Source of the DNA: Acidobacteriaceae bacterium | GTDB lineage: Bacteria > Acidobacteriota > Terriglobia > Terriglobales > Acidobacteriaceae | Assembly (NCBI GenBank): GCA_025929125.1 | Contig: JAICMT010000043.1 | Location: forward strand, 1-8,913 | DNA: 8,913 nucleotides | Direction: 5' to 3' | Shown here: in pieces, positions 1-6,204 of the stretch | Position numbering within the stretch: the first letter of the stretch is position 1 | How the letters are laid out: every line of letters begins with the position of its first letter | Position numbers and translations under genes: made by a program | Notes under the pieces: generated by a model | What the model was told of the DNA's origin: nothing | Database searches by the model: none | Seen by the model: the letters and a program-made list of their open reading frames with translations, nothing else

Positions 1-945
1 AAAGCTGACGACTTCGTGCTGACCGATGACGGCGTTCCGCAGAAGCTGCATCTGGAAGAGGACACCGGCTCCGAGCCTCTAGCGCTGGTCGTCTGTGTCG
101 AAGGCGGCGGTGCTGGCGTGGACCAGCTGCAGAAGTATGCCGCGCTCGAAGGCATGCTCGATGCTGTGGTCGGCGCCGTTCCTCACCGGATTGCAGTGGT
201 CGGCTTCGACAGCTCGCCAGTGCTGGTCCAGAACTTTACGACTGATACGACCCAGGCCGAGCAGGCCGTCCATGCGCTGATTGCCGACAACAATGGCGAC
301 GATAAGGCCGCCATTCTCGACTCGCTTGCCTTCTCGGTAGACCTGCTGCGCAAACAGCCCATCCAGTTCCGCCGCGCCATCCTGCTGGTTTCCGAGACCC
401 TGGACCGCGGCAGCAAGACGCGGCTGGAGGAAGACGTCCGCGCGATCAGCGATACCAATACCGCAATCTACTCGATCGGATTTTCCAGCACGAAATCCGA
501 GACGCTCAACGATGCAGCGAAACTAAACCAGCCGTACACCCCAGGGCCCGCGCACGGCTGCTTCAGCCGTGATCCCAACGATCCCAACGTCGACCTCTCG
601 AAGAGCGCCGCGAAGCAATCGGCCGACTGCGCCGCCATCCTGCTTCCGCCGCTGCGCATCGCCCAGATTGCCTTTGTTGCTTTGCGCGATGCGCTCTCCA
701 AGAATGTGCCCGAGACCGTGGCCCGGTTGACTGGCGGCGAGTACTACAAGCTCGGCAGTGAAAAGAACTTCGAACGCGACCTGGCCACCATCGCGAACCA
801 CATCCCCAACCGCTACATGCTCAGTTTCCAGCCGCAATCGCCGCACGCGGGCTTCCACTCCATCTCGCTGACGGCTCCCGGCTACAAGGGTCTGCTGGTC
901 TACGCCCGAACCGGCTACTGGATCGACGACGCCCAGGCGCAATGA
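1..945 (+). CDS. VWFA-related protein of the acidobacterial type, 5'-truncated by the window edge
   Basis: The frame is open from base 1, so the start lies upstream; 314 codons and a TGA stop are visible. The first residues (KADDFVLTDDGVPQKL) are the typical lead-in to the VWFA-related domain of Acidobacteria (TIGR03436-like), followed by a Rossmann-like alternation of hydrophobic strands: LALVVCVE near residues 27-34, RIAVVGF near 60-66, RAILLVSETLDRG near 125-137 and TAIYSIGFSS near 153-162. The end (LTGGEYYKL, then NRYMLSFQPQ and GYKGLLVYARTGYW) is also characteristic of this family. The usual metal-binding DxSxS of a VWA domain is replaced by an E-G-G-G stretch, so metal-dependent adhesion is doubtful. 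These proteins are normally exported, but the signal peptide would lie outside the window. The role is unknown. The ATG-like position 16 is an internal CTG and is not the start. I am confident of the family and not of the function. Confidence 0.88.
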   Translation, partial: KADDFVLTDDGVPQKLHLEEDTGSEPLALVVCVEGGGAGVDQLQKYAALEGMLDAVVGAVPHRIAVVGFDSSPVLVQNFTTDTTQAEQAVHALIADNNGDDKAAILDSLAFSVDLLRKQPIQFRRAILLVSETLDRGSKTRLEEDVRAISDTNTAIYSIGFSSTKSETLNDAAKLNQPYTPGPAHGCFSRDPNDPNVDLSKSAAKQSADCAAILLPPLRIAQIAFVALRDALSKNVPETVARLTGGEYYKLGSEKNFERDLATIANHIPNRYMLSFQPQSPHAGFHSISLTAPGYKGLLVYARTGYWIDDAQAQ

Positions 946-1002
946 GTGTTCCGCCTTTCACGACAAGTTTTCTTCCACCTGAGGCACCACCGTCTCCGCA
1001 TT

Positions 1003-1030
1003 TTGCATCGGCACACCTGACCTGTAGAGT
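1003..1030 (+). promoter_or_regulatory. weak candidate promoter for the dinB-family gene
   Basis: TTGCAT (1003-1008) and TAGAGT (1025-1030) are separated by 16 bases, ahead of the ATG at 1051. The match to sigma-70 consensus is 3/6 and 4/6, so this is only a candidate. A transcript would begin near 1037, inside the palindrome at 1031-1044. Confidence 0.3.
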
Positions 1031-1044
1031 CGTATCCTGATACG
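1031..1044. promoter_or_regulatory. perfect 6-bp inverted repeat ahead of the dinB-family start; possible operator
   Basis: CGTATC-CT-GATACG is a perfect dyad with a 2-base spacer. It lies directly after the candidate -10 and 6 bases before the ATG at 1051, where a repressor would block initiation or translation. The DinB start has no clear Shine-Dalgarno. A dyad this short can arise by chance, and no regulator gene is adjacent. Confidence 0.3.
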
Positions 1045-1050
1045 GATCCC

Positions 1051-1602
1051 ATGACCAAGACCGCCCCCTTCCAAGTTCCCGATGCCGTCGCTCTGCTGCG
1101 GCGGACCCCTGCCGCTCTCGACGCGCTGCTGCGCGGCCTGCCCGACCTTTGGGTCCGCGGCACCGAGGGAGTCGACACCTGGAGCGCCTACGACATCGTG
1201 GCTCACTTGATCTACACCGATCACGAGAGCTGGCTGCCGCGCTTTCGTCATATCCTGGAGCACGGAGAACAGGTGCCTTTCCAGCCGTTTGATCGCGGCG
1301 GACATAAGGCCGGGCTGCGCGGGCAATCGCTCGATCAGCTGCTCGACGAATTCTCTCAGACGCGAGCGCAGAGCCTTGCCGCGCTTGAAGCGCTCCGGCT
1401 CAGCCCCACAGACCTTGAGCGATGTGGTTTGCACCCACGTCTTGGCTCCATCTCACTGGGCAGCGTGCTCGCGGCGTGGCCGGTTCACGACCTGAACCAT
1501 ATCCATCAGATCTCCCGCGTGATGGCGCGTCAGTACGCCGAGCCCGTGGGCCCCTGGACCTCGTTCATGGGCGTACTCAACTGCGATGCCCACGGAGCGT
1601 AG
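1051..1602 (+). CDS. DinB-family (DinB_2/DfsB-like) putative metal-dependent protein
   Basis: A 183-residue protein, the usual size for the DinB/YfiT-like four-helix-bundle superfamily. Visible landmarks are the hydrophobic-Trp segment TWSAYDIVAHLIYTDHESW at residues 43-61, which carries the first predicted metal ligand H52, and the C-terminal HDLNHIHQ block, where H146 and H150 (HxxxH) would complete the three-His site. LGSVLAAWPVHDLNH is the classic final helix of the family. Members are cytoplasmic; some are bacillithiol or mycothiol transferases, and many have no known reaction, so the substrate here cannot be stated. The ATG at 1051 is the first in frame and fits the family's N terminus, although no strong Shine-Dalgarno precedes it. 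It stands between the VWFA gene (105-base gap) and tldD (51-base gap), with no evident functional link to either. Confidence 0.87.
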   Translation: MTKTAPFQVPDAVALLRRTPAALDALLRGLPDLWVRGTEGVDTWSAYDIVAHLIYTDHESWLPRFRHILEHGEQVPFQPFDRGGHKAGLRGQSLDQLLDEFSQTRAQSLAALEALRLSPTDLERCGLHPRLGSISLGSVLAAWPVHDLNHIHQISRVMARQYAEPVGPWTSFMGVLNCDAHGA

Positions 1603-1641
1603 TAGCGAGTCGTACCCCTGTTCGCCGCTCCACAAAGGGCC

Positions 1642-1647
1642 TAGAAT
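1642..1647 (+). promoter_or_regulatory. -10 element TAGAAT for tldD, placed for a leaderless transcript
   Basis: TAGAAT (4/6 or better to TATAAT) ends 6 bases before the GTG start of tldD at 1654. A transcript starting about 7 bases after the -10 would begin at the start codon itself. No good -35 is visible at the right distance, and there is no clear Shine-Dalgarno before the GTG. Confidence 0.4.
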
Positions 1648-1653
1648 AGAGAT

Positions 1654-3129
1654 GTGCCCCTTTCCCCGGCGTCCCCGGCTCCCGACCACAAGCGCTACTT
1701 CATCGAAAAGCTTGGCATCTCTGAGCGCCTGATGGAGCGCTGCCTGGGCGAGGCCCTCTCGGCCGGCGGCGATTACGCCGACCTCTACTTCGAGTCCGTC
1801 TCCTCCACCTCACTCGGTATCGACGAGTCGCTGGTCAAGTCGGCGTCGCAGGGCATCAGCGTTGGCTGCGGCATTCGGGTGCTTTCCGGCGAACGCACCG
1901 GCTACGCCTACACCGACGACCTCTCCTCGGACCGGCTGCTGCGCGCGGCACGCACCGCCGCCCTGATCGCCTCCGGACCGGCGAAGGAGCAGATGTCCGG
2001 CTTCCGGCACAGCTCCGACGAGCCGACGCTCTATCCCATCACCGGCGCTGCCGCCGATGCCGAGATCGCCGCCAAACTCTCGTTGATTCAACGCGCCGAC
2101 CAGGCCGCCCGCGCCTTCGACCCGCGTATCCTGCAGGTCCGCGCCGGCTTCAATGACGAGCTCCGCCGCATTCTCGTCGCCGCCTCCGACGGCACCTTTG
2201 CCTCGGATACCCAGCCGCTCGCGCGGCTCAACGTGTTCGTCATCGCGCGAGATGCCGCGGGCGAGAACGGCTCCGGCTCTACAGCACGCGGCAGCTCTGG
2301 CGGCGGCGGCCGCGTGACACTCGACTTCTTCGAAGGGCCGCATTCCCCCGAGCACTATGCCCGCGAGGCCGCGCGCACCGCCATTCTGCAGCTCGGCGCA
2401 ATCGCAGCTCCTGCCGGCGAGATGCCCGTTGTGCTTGGCCCGGGCTGGCCCGGCGTGCTGCTGCATGAGGCGGTAGGCCATGGCCTCGAGGCCGACTTCA
2501 ACCGCAAGAAGACCTCAGCCTTCGCCGGACTCATCGGGCAACAGGTGGCGAGCCCCAAAGTGACCGTGGTCGATAACGGCCGCATGCCCAACCGGCGCGG
2601 CTCCATCAACCTGGACGACGAGGGCAACCCGACCCAGGAGACCGTGCTGATCGAGAACGGCATCCTGAAGGGCTACCTCTCCGACAAGCTCTCCTCCCGC
2701 CTGATGGGGATGCCCAACACCGGGTCCGGACGCCGCGAGAGCTACCACCACATCCCGATGCCGCGCATGACCAATACCTACATGCTGGCCGGCGAGGACG
2801 CGCCCTAGGACATCATCCGCTCCGTCCAGCGTGGGCTCTACGCCGTCAACTTCGGCGGCGGACAGGTGGACATCACCAACGGCAAATTCGTCTTCTCCGC
2901 CTCCGAGGCTTACCTCATCGAGGACGGCAAGGTGACGCGGCCGGTGAAGGGCGCCACCCTGATCGGCAACGGTCCCGAAGCTCTGAAGTACGTCTCCATG
3001 GTCGGCAACGACCTGGCGTTGGATGAAGGAATAGGCACCTGCGGCAAGGCCGGGCAATCCGTGCCCGTCGGCGTAGGCATGCCCACAGTAAGGCTCGACC
3101 GCATGACGGTCGGCGGAACAGGACAATAA
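1654..3129 (+). pseudogene. tldD: TldD metallopeptidase (TldD/PmbA family), interrupted by an in-frame TAG
   Basis: Read through the amber codon, this is a full-length TldD of 491 codons counting the amber (E. coli TldD is about 480 residues). TldD pairs with PmbA/TldE as a cytoplasmic zinc protease that trims unfolded or modified peptides, such as microcin B17 precursor and CcdA. Landmarks: an N-terminal domain with GGDYADLYFE and GIRVLSGERTGYAYTDDL, the zinc motif HEAVGH (H271, E272, H276) followed by GLEADFNRKKTSAF, then RRGSINLDDEGNPTQ and MPRMTNTYML. The TAG at 2806-2808 stops the protein after residue 384. The remaining 106 codons are in frame and intact ([44 protein letters not shown]), and they include C463 in GTCGK, expected to be the third metal ligand. 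The start is GTG at 1654; an ATG two bases earlier is out of frame. Either a recent nonsense mutation or a sequence error explains it. If the TAG is real, the truncated product should be inactive. pmbA is not in the window. Confidence 0.85.
2806..2808 (+). other. tldD: premature amber codon inside tldD
   Basis: The TAG falls between GEDAP and DIIRSVQRG, where homologs as I recall them carry Gln or Glu (E. coli: PQDIIESV). One substitution (CAG or GAG to TAG) is enough, and the reading frame is unchanged on both sides. Genes ending at 1602, 3447, 5242 and 7950 use TAG as their normal stop, so TAG is not reassigned here. Confidence 0.9.
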
Positions 3130-3132
3130 ACC

Positions 3133-3447
3133 ATGGCAACAGCCGAGCGCGAAACGAAACTCTACGAGTGTGAAGTGAAGCGGCGCCGCGTGAAAAGCGG
3201 CGGCGGGTACGAGCCCTTCTGGAAGACCAAGACCGTGGCCGACGCCCTGATGGACGCCGACACTGAATTCCGCTGCAAGGATTGCTACGGTGAGGTCAAG
3301 CTCTTCAAGACCCATAAGGCCGGCGGTCCCGCTCCTCACGCCGAGCACAAGAGCCGGCAGGACTCCGAGTACTGCCCTTCCGGCATGTACTTCCGCAAGG
3401 CAGCCGATGGCCGCGAGCCCAGGCCCTCGGCGCACCCCGTCCATTAG
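3133..3447 (+). CDS. small conserved hypothetical protein with a CxxC...HxxH...C putative zinc site
   Basis: A 104-residue protein starting at ATG 3133, three bases after the tldD stop, with AGGA at 3120-3123 as a plausible Shine-Dalgarno inside the tldD end. The spacing implies co-transcription with tldD. Visible features are a basic N terminus (LYECEVKRRRVKSGGG), an FW pair at residues 29-30, then C48-x2-C51, H69-x2-H72 and C81 within the segment HAEHKSRQDSEYCPSG. This ligand layout looks like a single zinc ribbon and loosely resembles the N-terminal zinc finger of CoiA-like proteins, but the remaining CoiA nuclease domain is absent. I recall similar short proteins with an H-x-S-RQDSE-x-C signature in Proteobacteria, with no assigned function. 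No signal peptide or membrane segment is seen, so it is likely cytoplasmic. The function is unknown; zinc binding is inferred. Confidence 0.78.
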   Translation: MATAERETKLYECEVKRRRVKSGGGYEPFWKTKTVADALMDADTEFRCKDCYGEVKLFKTHKAGGPAPHAEHKSRQDSEYCPSGMYFRKAADGREPRPSAHPVH

Positions 3448-3567
3448 CCTGGTCCGCTCTGCGCGCCCCCTGGAACGGATTCGCCGCGCCCGCGAGAATG
3501 TCCTTGTGCTCGACTGATACGGTTGAGGGCAGACCGTCTGCGACTGCGCAGCGTGCGCGAGGACAGC

Positions 3568-4353
3568 TTGCTTCATCACCAGATCAGAAATCTGCTTTCT
3601 AGACCGTCGACTCAGCCGCTCTTCTCGCGTCTGTTGACGCTCTGCCATGCCGCACTCAATTATGGAGGCGGGCAGTCGGTGGGTTCGAGTGGCGAGTTGG
3701 ACGTGCTGCGATTCGTGCGCGACGCCTCGTGGCGCAGCAATCCATGCACCGTCTTCGACGTGGGAGCAAACGACGGTGAATATCTCAGAGCGGTTCTGGA
3801 CGTTCTGGGAGATCATGCAAAAGTCTGGTGCTTCGAGCCCCATGCCTCCAGTTTCCGCGCCCTCCAGAGCTCGTTCGCCGGCCATCCCGGAGTGCAGACC
3901 AGAAACGCTGCTCTGGGAGTTGAGCCAGGAGTCGCCCATCTGCACTTCGAAGCGGACGGGAGCACCACGGCTTCGCTTGCCGGAAATGCCGCGGGACAGG
4001 CCAGCGAAGAGGTGCAGGTGGACACCGTGGACCATGTTTGCCGGAACGAGCGCATCGAGCACATTGACCTGTTGAAGATCGACACGGAAGGCTACGAGAT
4101 GGACGTGCTGCGCGGCGCCCGGCAAATGATGGAATCTGGTCGCATCCGTTCCATTCAATTTGAGTTCGGCCATACCTTCCTGGCCACCCCGTACCACTTC
4201 TCTGATCTCTGGGAGCTACTTGCTCCGCACTATGTGATCCATCGCATTCTGCGCCACGGCATGGTGGAGATCACCCACTACTCGCACGATCTTGAGATCT
4301 ACAAAATCGCGAACTTCTTTTGCGTGCAGAAATCACTGTCGCATCATCGCTAA
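3568..4353 (+). CDS. FkbM-family SAM-dependent methyltransferase
   Basis: Class I methyltransferase of the FkbM type (Methyltransf_21), which transfers a methyl group from S-adenosylmethionine, often to sugar hydroxyls of natural products, glycolipids or surface glycans. The fold is clear: motif I VFDVGANDGEY at residues 62-72 for SAM binding, the acidic end of strand 2 in CFEPH (E90), and the family signature LLKIDTEGYEMDVLRGA starting at L168. The 261-residue length is typical. I chose the TTG at 3568 because GAGGA (3559-3563) precedes it and the resulting N terminus (LLSRPSTQPLFSRLLTLCHAALNYGGG) begins where I expect family members to begin. The frame is open further upstream, and TTG 3523 or GTG 3553 are alternatives without a Shine-Dalgarno. 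No glycosyltransferase or polysaccharide gene is adjacent, so the substrate cannot be inferred from context. Confidence 0.87.
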   Translation: MLHHQIRNLLSRPSTQPLFSRLLTLCHAALNYGGGQSVGSSGELDVLRFVRDASWRSNPCTVFDVGANDGEYLRAVLDVLGDHAKVWCFEPHASSFRALQSSFAGHPGVQTRNAALGVEPGVAHLHFEADGSTTASLAGNAAGQASEEVQVDTVDHVCRNERIEHIDLLKIDTEGYEMDVLRGARQMMESGRIRSIQFEFGHTFLATPYHFSDLWELLAPHYVIHRILRHGMVEITHYSHDLEIYKIANFFCVQKSLSHHR

Positions 4354-4387
4354 CGCCGGATCGGATCAACCGCTCCTCTCTGACGCA

Positions 4388-4408
4388 TTCAGCCGTGGGC
4401 GGGCTGAA
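4388..4408 (+). other. perfect 7-bp hairpin downstream of the FkbM gene
   Basis: TTCAGCC and GGCTGAA flank a 7-base loop (GTGGGCG), 34 bases after the FkbM stop and just before the promoter of the next gene. No T-tract follows (AAGAACC), so it is not a standard intrinsic terminator. It could protect the 3' end of the FkbM mRNA, assist Rho-dependent termination, or be an operator. Confidence 0.4.
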
Positions 4409-4416
4409 AGAACCTA

Positions 4417-4445
4417 TTGCCTCGTCAACCGGCCACAAGTACACT
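4417..4445 (+). promoter_or_regulatory. candidate sigma-70-type promoter for the secreted-protein gene
   Basis: TTGCCT (4417-4422) and TACACT (4440-4445) are separated by exactly 17 bases, each matching consensus at 4 of 6 positions. A transcript would begin near 4452 and leave a leader of about 20 bases containing the Shine-Dalgarno AGGAGA at 4461-4466. Confidence 0.45.
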
Positions 4446-4471
4446 CCGTCGTGATTCACGAGGAGATCTTG

Positions 4472-5242
4472 ATGCGTTGCCTGCTTCTCCCTTGCACTCT
4501 GCTGCTTGCTGGCGTCAGCATCGCCTCTGCGCAGGATTCTCCCGGCTACCACGCGCCTGACAGCGGTAGCCGCACCTTTATTGCCGGCGTTGACGTCAAG
4601 CCGACTCCGGGACGTCCCTTCACCGCTTCGGAAGGTATTACCTGGACCCGGCCTACCGATGGCGCCGGAAACATCACGGCGCACCTTGAGGCCAAAATCA
4701 TGCGGGACAGTGATGGCCGGGTGTATCGGGAGCGTCACGCCTTTGGCTCCCCGAATCCTGATCCTGAATCCACACTGCAGCAGTTCTACGTCATGGATCC
4801 TGTAGCCCACACGGTCACCACCTGCATCAAGGCTCAGCGGCTTTGCCACATGGTTCTGTTAGGCACGCGTCGGGCTCCTCCCGTGCCGCCTGTCGGGCCC
4901 TTCAACAACGGTAAGGAATACCTTGCTCGAACCCCGCTCGGCAGCCAGTCACAACAGGATCTTCGCGTCACCGGCACGCTTGAAACGGTGACGATACAAG
5001 CAGGTACCTTCGGCAATGACCAGACCATGACGTTGACCCGGGAGTTCTGGTACAGCCCGGACCTGCAGATCAACCTTTCGGTCGTTCGTAAGGATCCACG
5101 CACCGGCACTCAGGAGATCCGGGTCACATTGGGTTCCCGATCCGATCCCGATCCTGCAGCTCTCAAAATTCCTGCCGGGTACCGGGTTATAGACAATCGC
5201 CCTGCGCCTTTGCGGGTTGCTCCCCCTGAGACGGCGCACTAG
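4472..5242 (+). CDS. secreted protein of unknown function, acidobacterial family
   Basis: A 256-residue protein starting at ATG 4472, chosen because AGGAGA at 4461-4466 sits 5 bases upstream and because the product then begins with a clear Sec signal peptide: MRCLLLPC, a hydrophobic core LLLAGVSIA, and a likely cleavage site ASA|Q after residue 20. The frame is open further upstream into the FkbM gene, but that extension is not signal-like. No lipobox Cys follows the core, so it is probably free in the periplasm or exported. The C-terminal half (GKEYLARTPLGSQSQQDLRVTGT, TVTIQAGTFGNDQTMTLTREFWYSPDLQINL, then DPDPAALKIPAGYRV) matches a repeatedly seen acidobacterial secreted family as I remember it. 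C118 and C125 could form a disulfide. No catalytic motif is recognised. The beta-rich character suggests a binding or structural role, which is inference. Confidence 0.82.
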   Translation: MRCLLLPCTLLLAGVSIASAQDSPGYHAPDSGSRTFIAGVDVKPTPGRPFTASEGITWTRPTDGAGNITAHLEAKIMRDSDGRVYRERHAFGSPNPDPESTLQQFYVMDPVAHTVTTCIKAQRLCHMVLLGTRRAPPVPPVGPFNNGKEYLARTPLGSQSQQDLRVTGTLETVTIQAGTFGNDQTMTLTREFWYSPDLQINLSVVRKDPRTGTQEIRVTLGSRSDPDPAALKIPAGYRVIDNRPAPLRVAPPETAH

Positions 5243-5284
5243 GAGAATCCCGCCGAGATCCCCGGGCTGCCACTGTGCCCTGCC

Positions 5285-5308
5285 CGGCTTGCTAAACTAG
5301 ACAAGCCG
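5285..5308. promoter_or_regulatory. lepB promoter: extended -10 enclosed in a perfect 7-bp inverted repeat
   Basis: CGGCTTG (5285-5291) and CAAGCCG (5302-5308) are perfect inverted repeats with a 10-base centre CTAAACTAGA. The centre and left arm hold an extended -10 (TG-C-TAAACT, 5290-5298), so transcription of lepB would begin near 5305, inside the right arm. A protein bound to the dyad would cover the -10 and start site. No convincing -35 is visible, as is common with extended -10 promoters. Confidence 0.45.
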
Positions 5309-5321
5309 CGCGGAGATCAAC

Positions 5322-6152
5322 TTGCCCGATATCGCAACCACCACCCCTGACGAGAAGGCCGCATCCGCCTCCGCTGAACACGAAGAAAAAGAGACCGCGC
5401 TCGAGTCGCTCTCCTCCATCTGCACCGTGCTTGCCGTCGGGCTGTTCGTGATGACGTTCGTCTTCCAGAACTTCGAGATTCCATCCGCATCGATGGAGAA
5501 GACGCTGCTGATCGGCGATCACGTGCTGGTCGACCGGGTTACGCTTGCGCCGCCCTCTCATTGGTTTCCGCTGATGCACTACCGTGACGTGCGGCGGGGA
5601 GACGTCATCGTCTTCCTCAAGCCGCACCCGGAGACGCCTGACCTCTATCTGGTGAAACGCGCCATCGGTCTTCCAGGCGACCACATCCATCTGGAGCACG
5701 GCGTGGTCTACATTAACGGCGTCGCCCAGAACGAGCCGTACGCGCAGCAACCGCGAGAGGACGGCAACCCGGAAGACTCCTACATCCCGTACCGCGACGA
5801 TTTTCCACGAGTAGATCTGCAGGATCTGCAGGCCGCCTCGATGGAAAACCATGCCGCCTACTGGGCGGTGGAGCTGCCGAGCCACATCGTGGACGGCGAT
5901 CTCGTGGTGCCGCCGGATTCCGTGTTTGCGATGGGCGACAACCGTACCCAGTCGCTCGATGGCCGCTTCTGGGGATTCGTCCCGCGCGAGAACATCGTCG
6001 GCCGCCCGATGTTCATCTACTGGTCCTTCGAAACACCCAAAGACCAGATCGACAAGACCGGGCTCGGCGATCGCATCGCCTTCATCGGCCATGTGCTGAT
6101 CCACTTCTTTGACCAGACGCGTTGGAATCGCACCTTCCACGTGGTGCACTGA
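5322..6152 (+). CDS. lepB: signal peptidase I
   Basis: Type I signal peptidase (EC 3.4.21.89, family S26), which removes signal peptides from exported proteins at the outer face of the inner membrane. 276 residues. A charged cytoplasmic N-terminal tail (about 1-30, rich in Glu/Lys) precedes one membrane helix at about 31-48, then the active-site box PSASMEKTL, with the nucleophile S57 directly before Met. The general base is K112 in LVKRAIGLPGD, and the structural box MGDNR is at 204-208 followed by SLDGRFWG. The region between (about 136-185) is a family-specific insert of the beta cap domain. The start is TTG 5322, supported by GGAG at 5312-5315 with 6 bases of spacing; no ATG lies upstream of the membrane segment. 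The C-terminal end (GHVLIHFFDQTRWNRTF) is as I recall for acidobacterial members. All catalytic residues are present, so the enzyme should be active. The secreted protein upstream and the AsmA protein downstream are envelope-linked neighbours. Confidence 0.95.
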   Translation: MPDIATTTPDEKAASASAEHEEKETALESLSSICTVLAVGLFVMTFVFQNFEIPSASMEKTLLIGDHVLVDRVTLAPPSHWFPLMHYRDVRRGDVIVFLKPHPETPDLYLVKRAIGLPGDHIHLEHGVVYINGVAQNEPYAQQPREDGNPEDSYIPYRDDFPRVDLQDLQAASMENHAAYWAVELPSHIVDGDLVVPPDSVFAMGDNRTQSLDGRFWGFVPRENIVGRPMFIYWSFETPKDQIDKTGLGDRIAFIGHVLIHFFDQTRWNRTFHVVH

Positions 6153-6204
6153 GCTTGGTAACACCGGTTCAGTCAGTCATGGAAGAATAAGCCGTTCCCC
6201 CGCG

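Noticed and set aside
2806..2808. Pyrrolysine or general TAG reassignment
   Set aside because: Four other genes in the window use TAG as their natural stop, TldD is not a known pyrrolysine protein, and no downstream insertion element is evident.
2866..3129. Independent small gene starting at GTG 2866
   Set aside because: It is the C-terminal tail of TldD in the original frame, starting inside a conserved strand ([11 protein letters not shown]) with no Shine-Dalgarno.
2515..4197. A 560-codon open frame on the - strand
   Set aside because: It lies antisense to tldD, the zinc-site gene and the FkbM gene, all recognisable proteins, and its product shows no known motif. Long antisense frames are expected in GC-rich DNA.
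5292..6164. A 290-codon open frame on the - strand
   Set aside because: It is entirely antisense to lepB, which has all its catalytic motifs; the antisense product has no recognisable domain.
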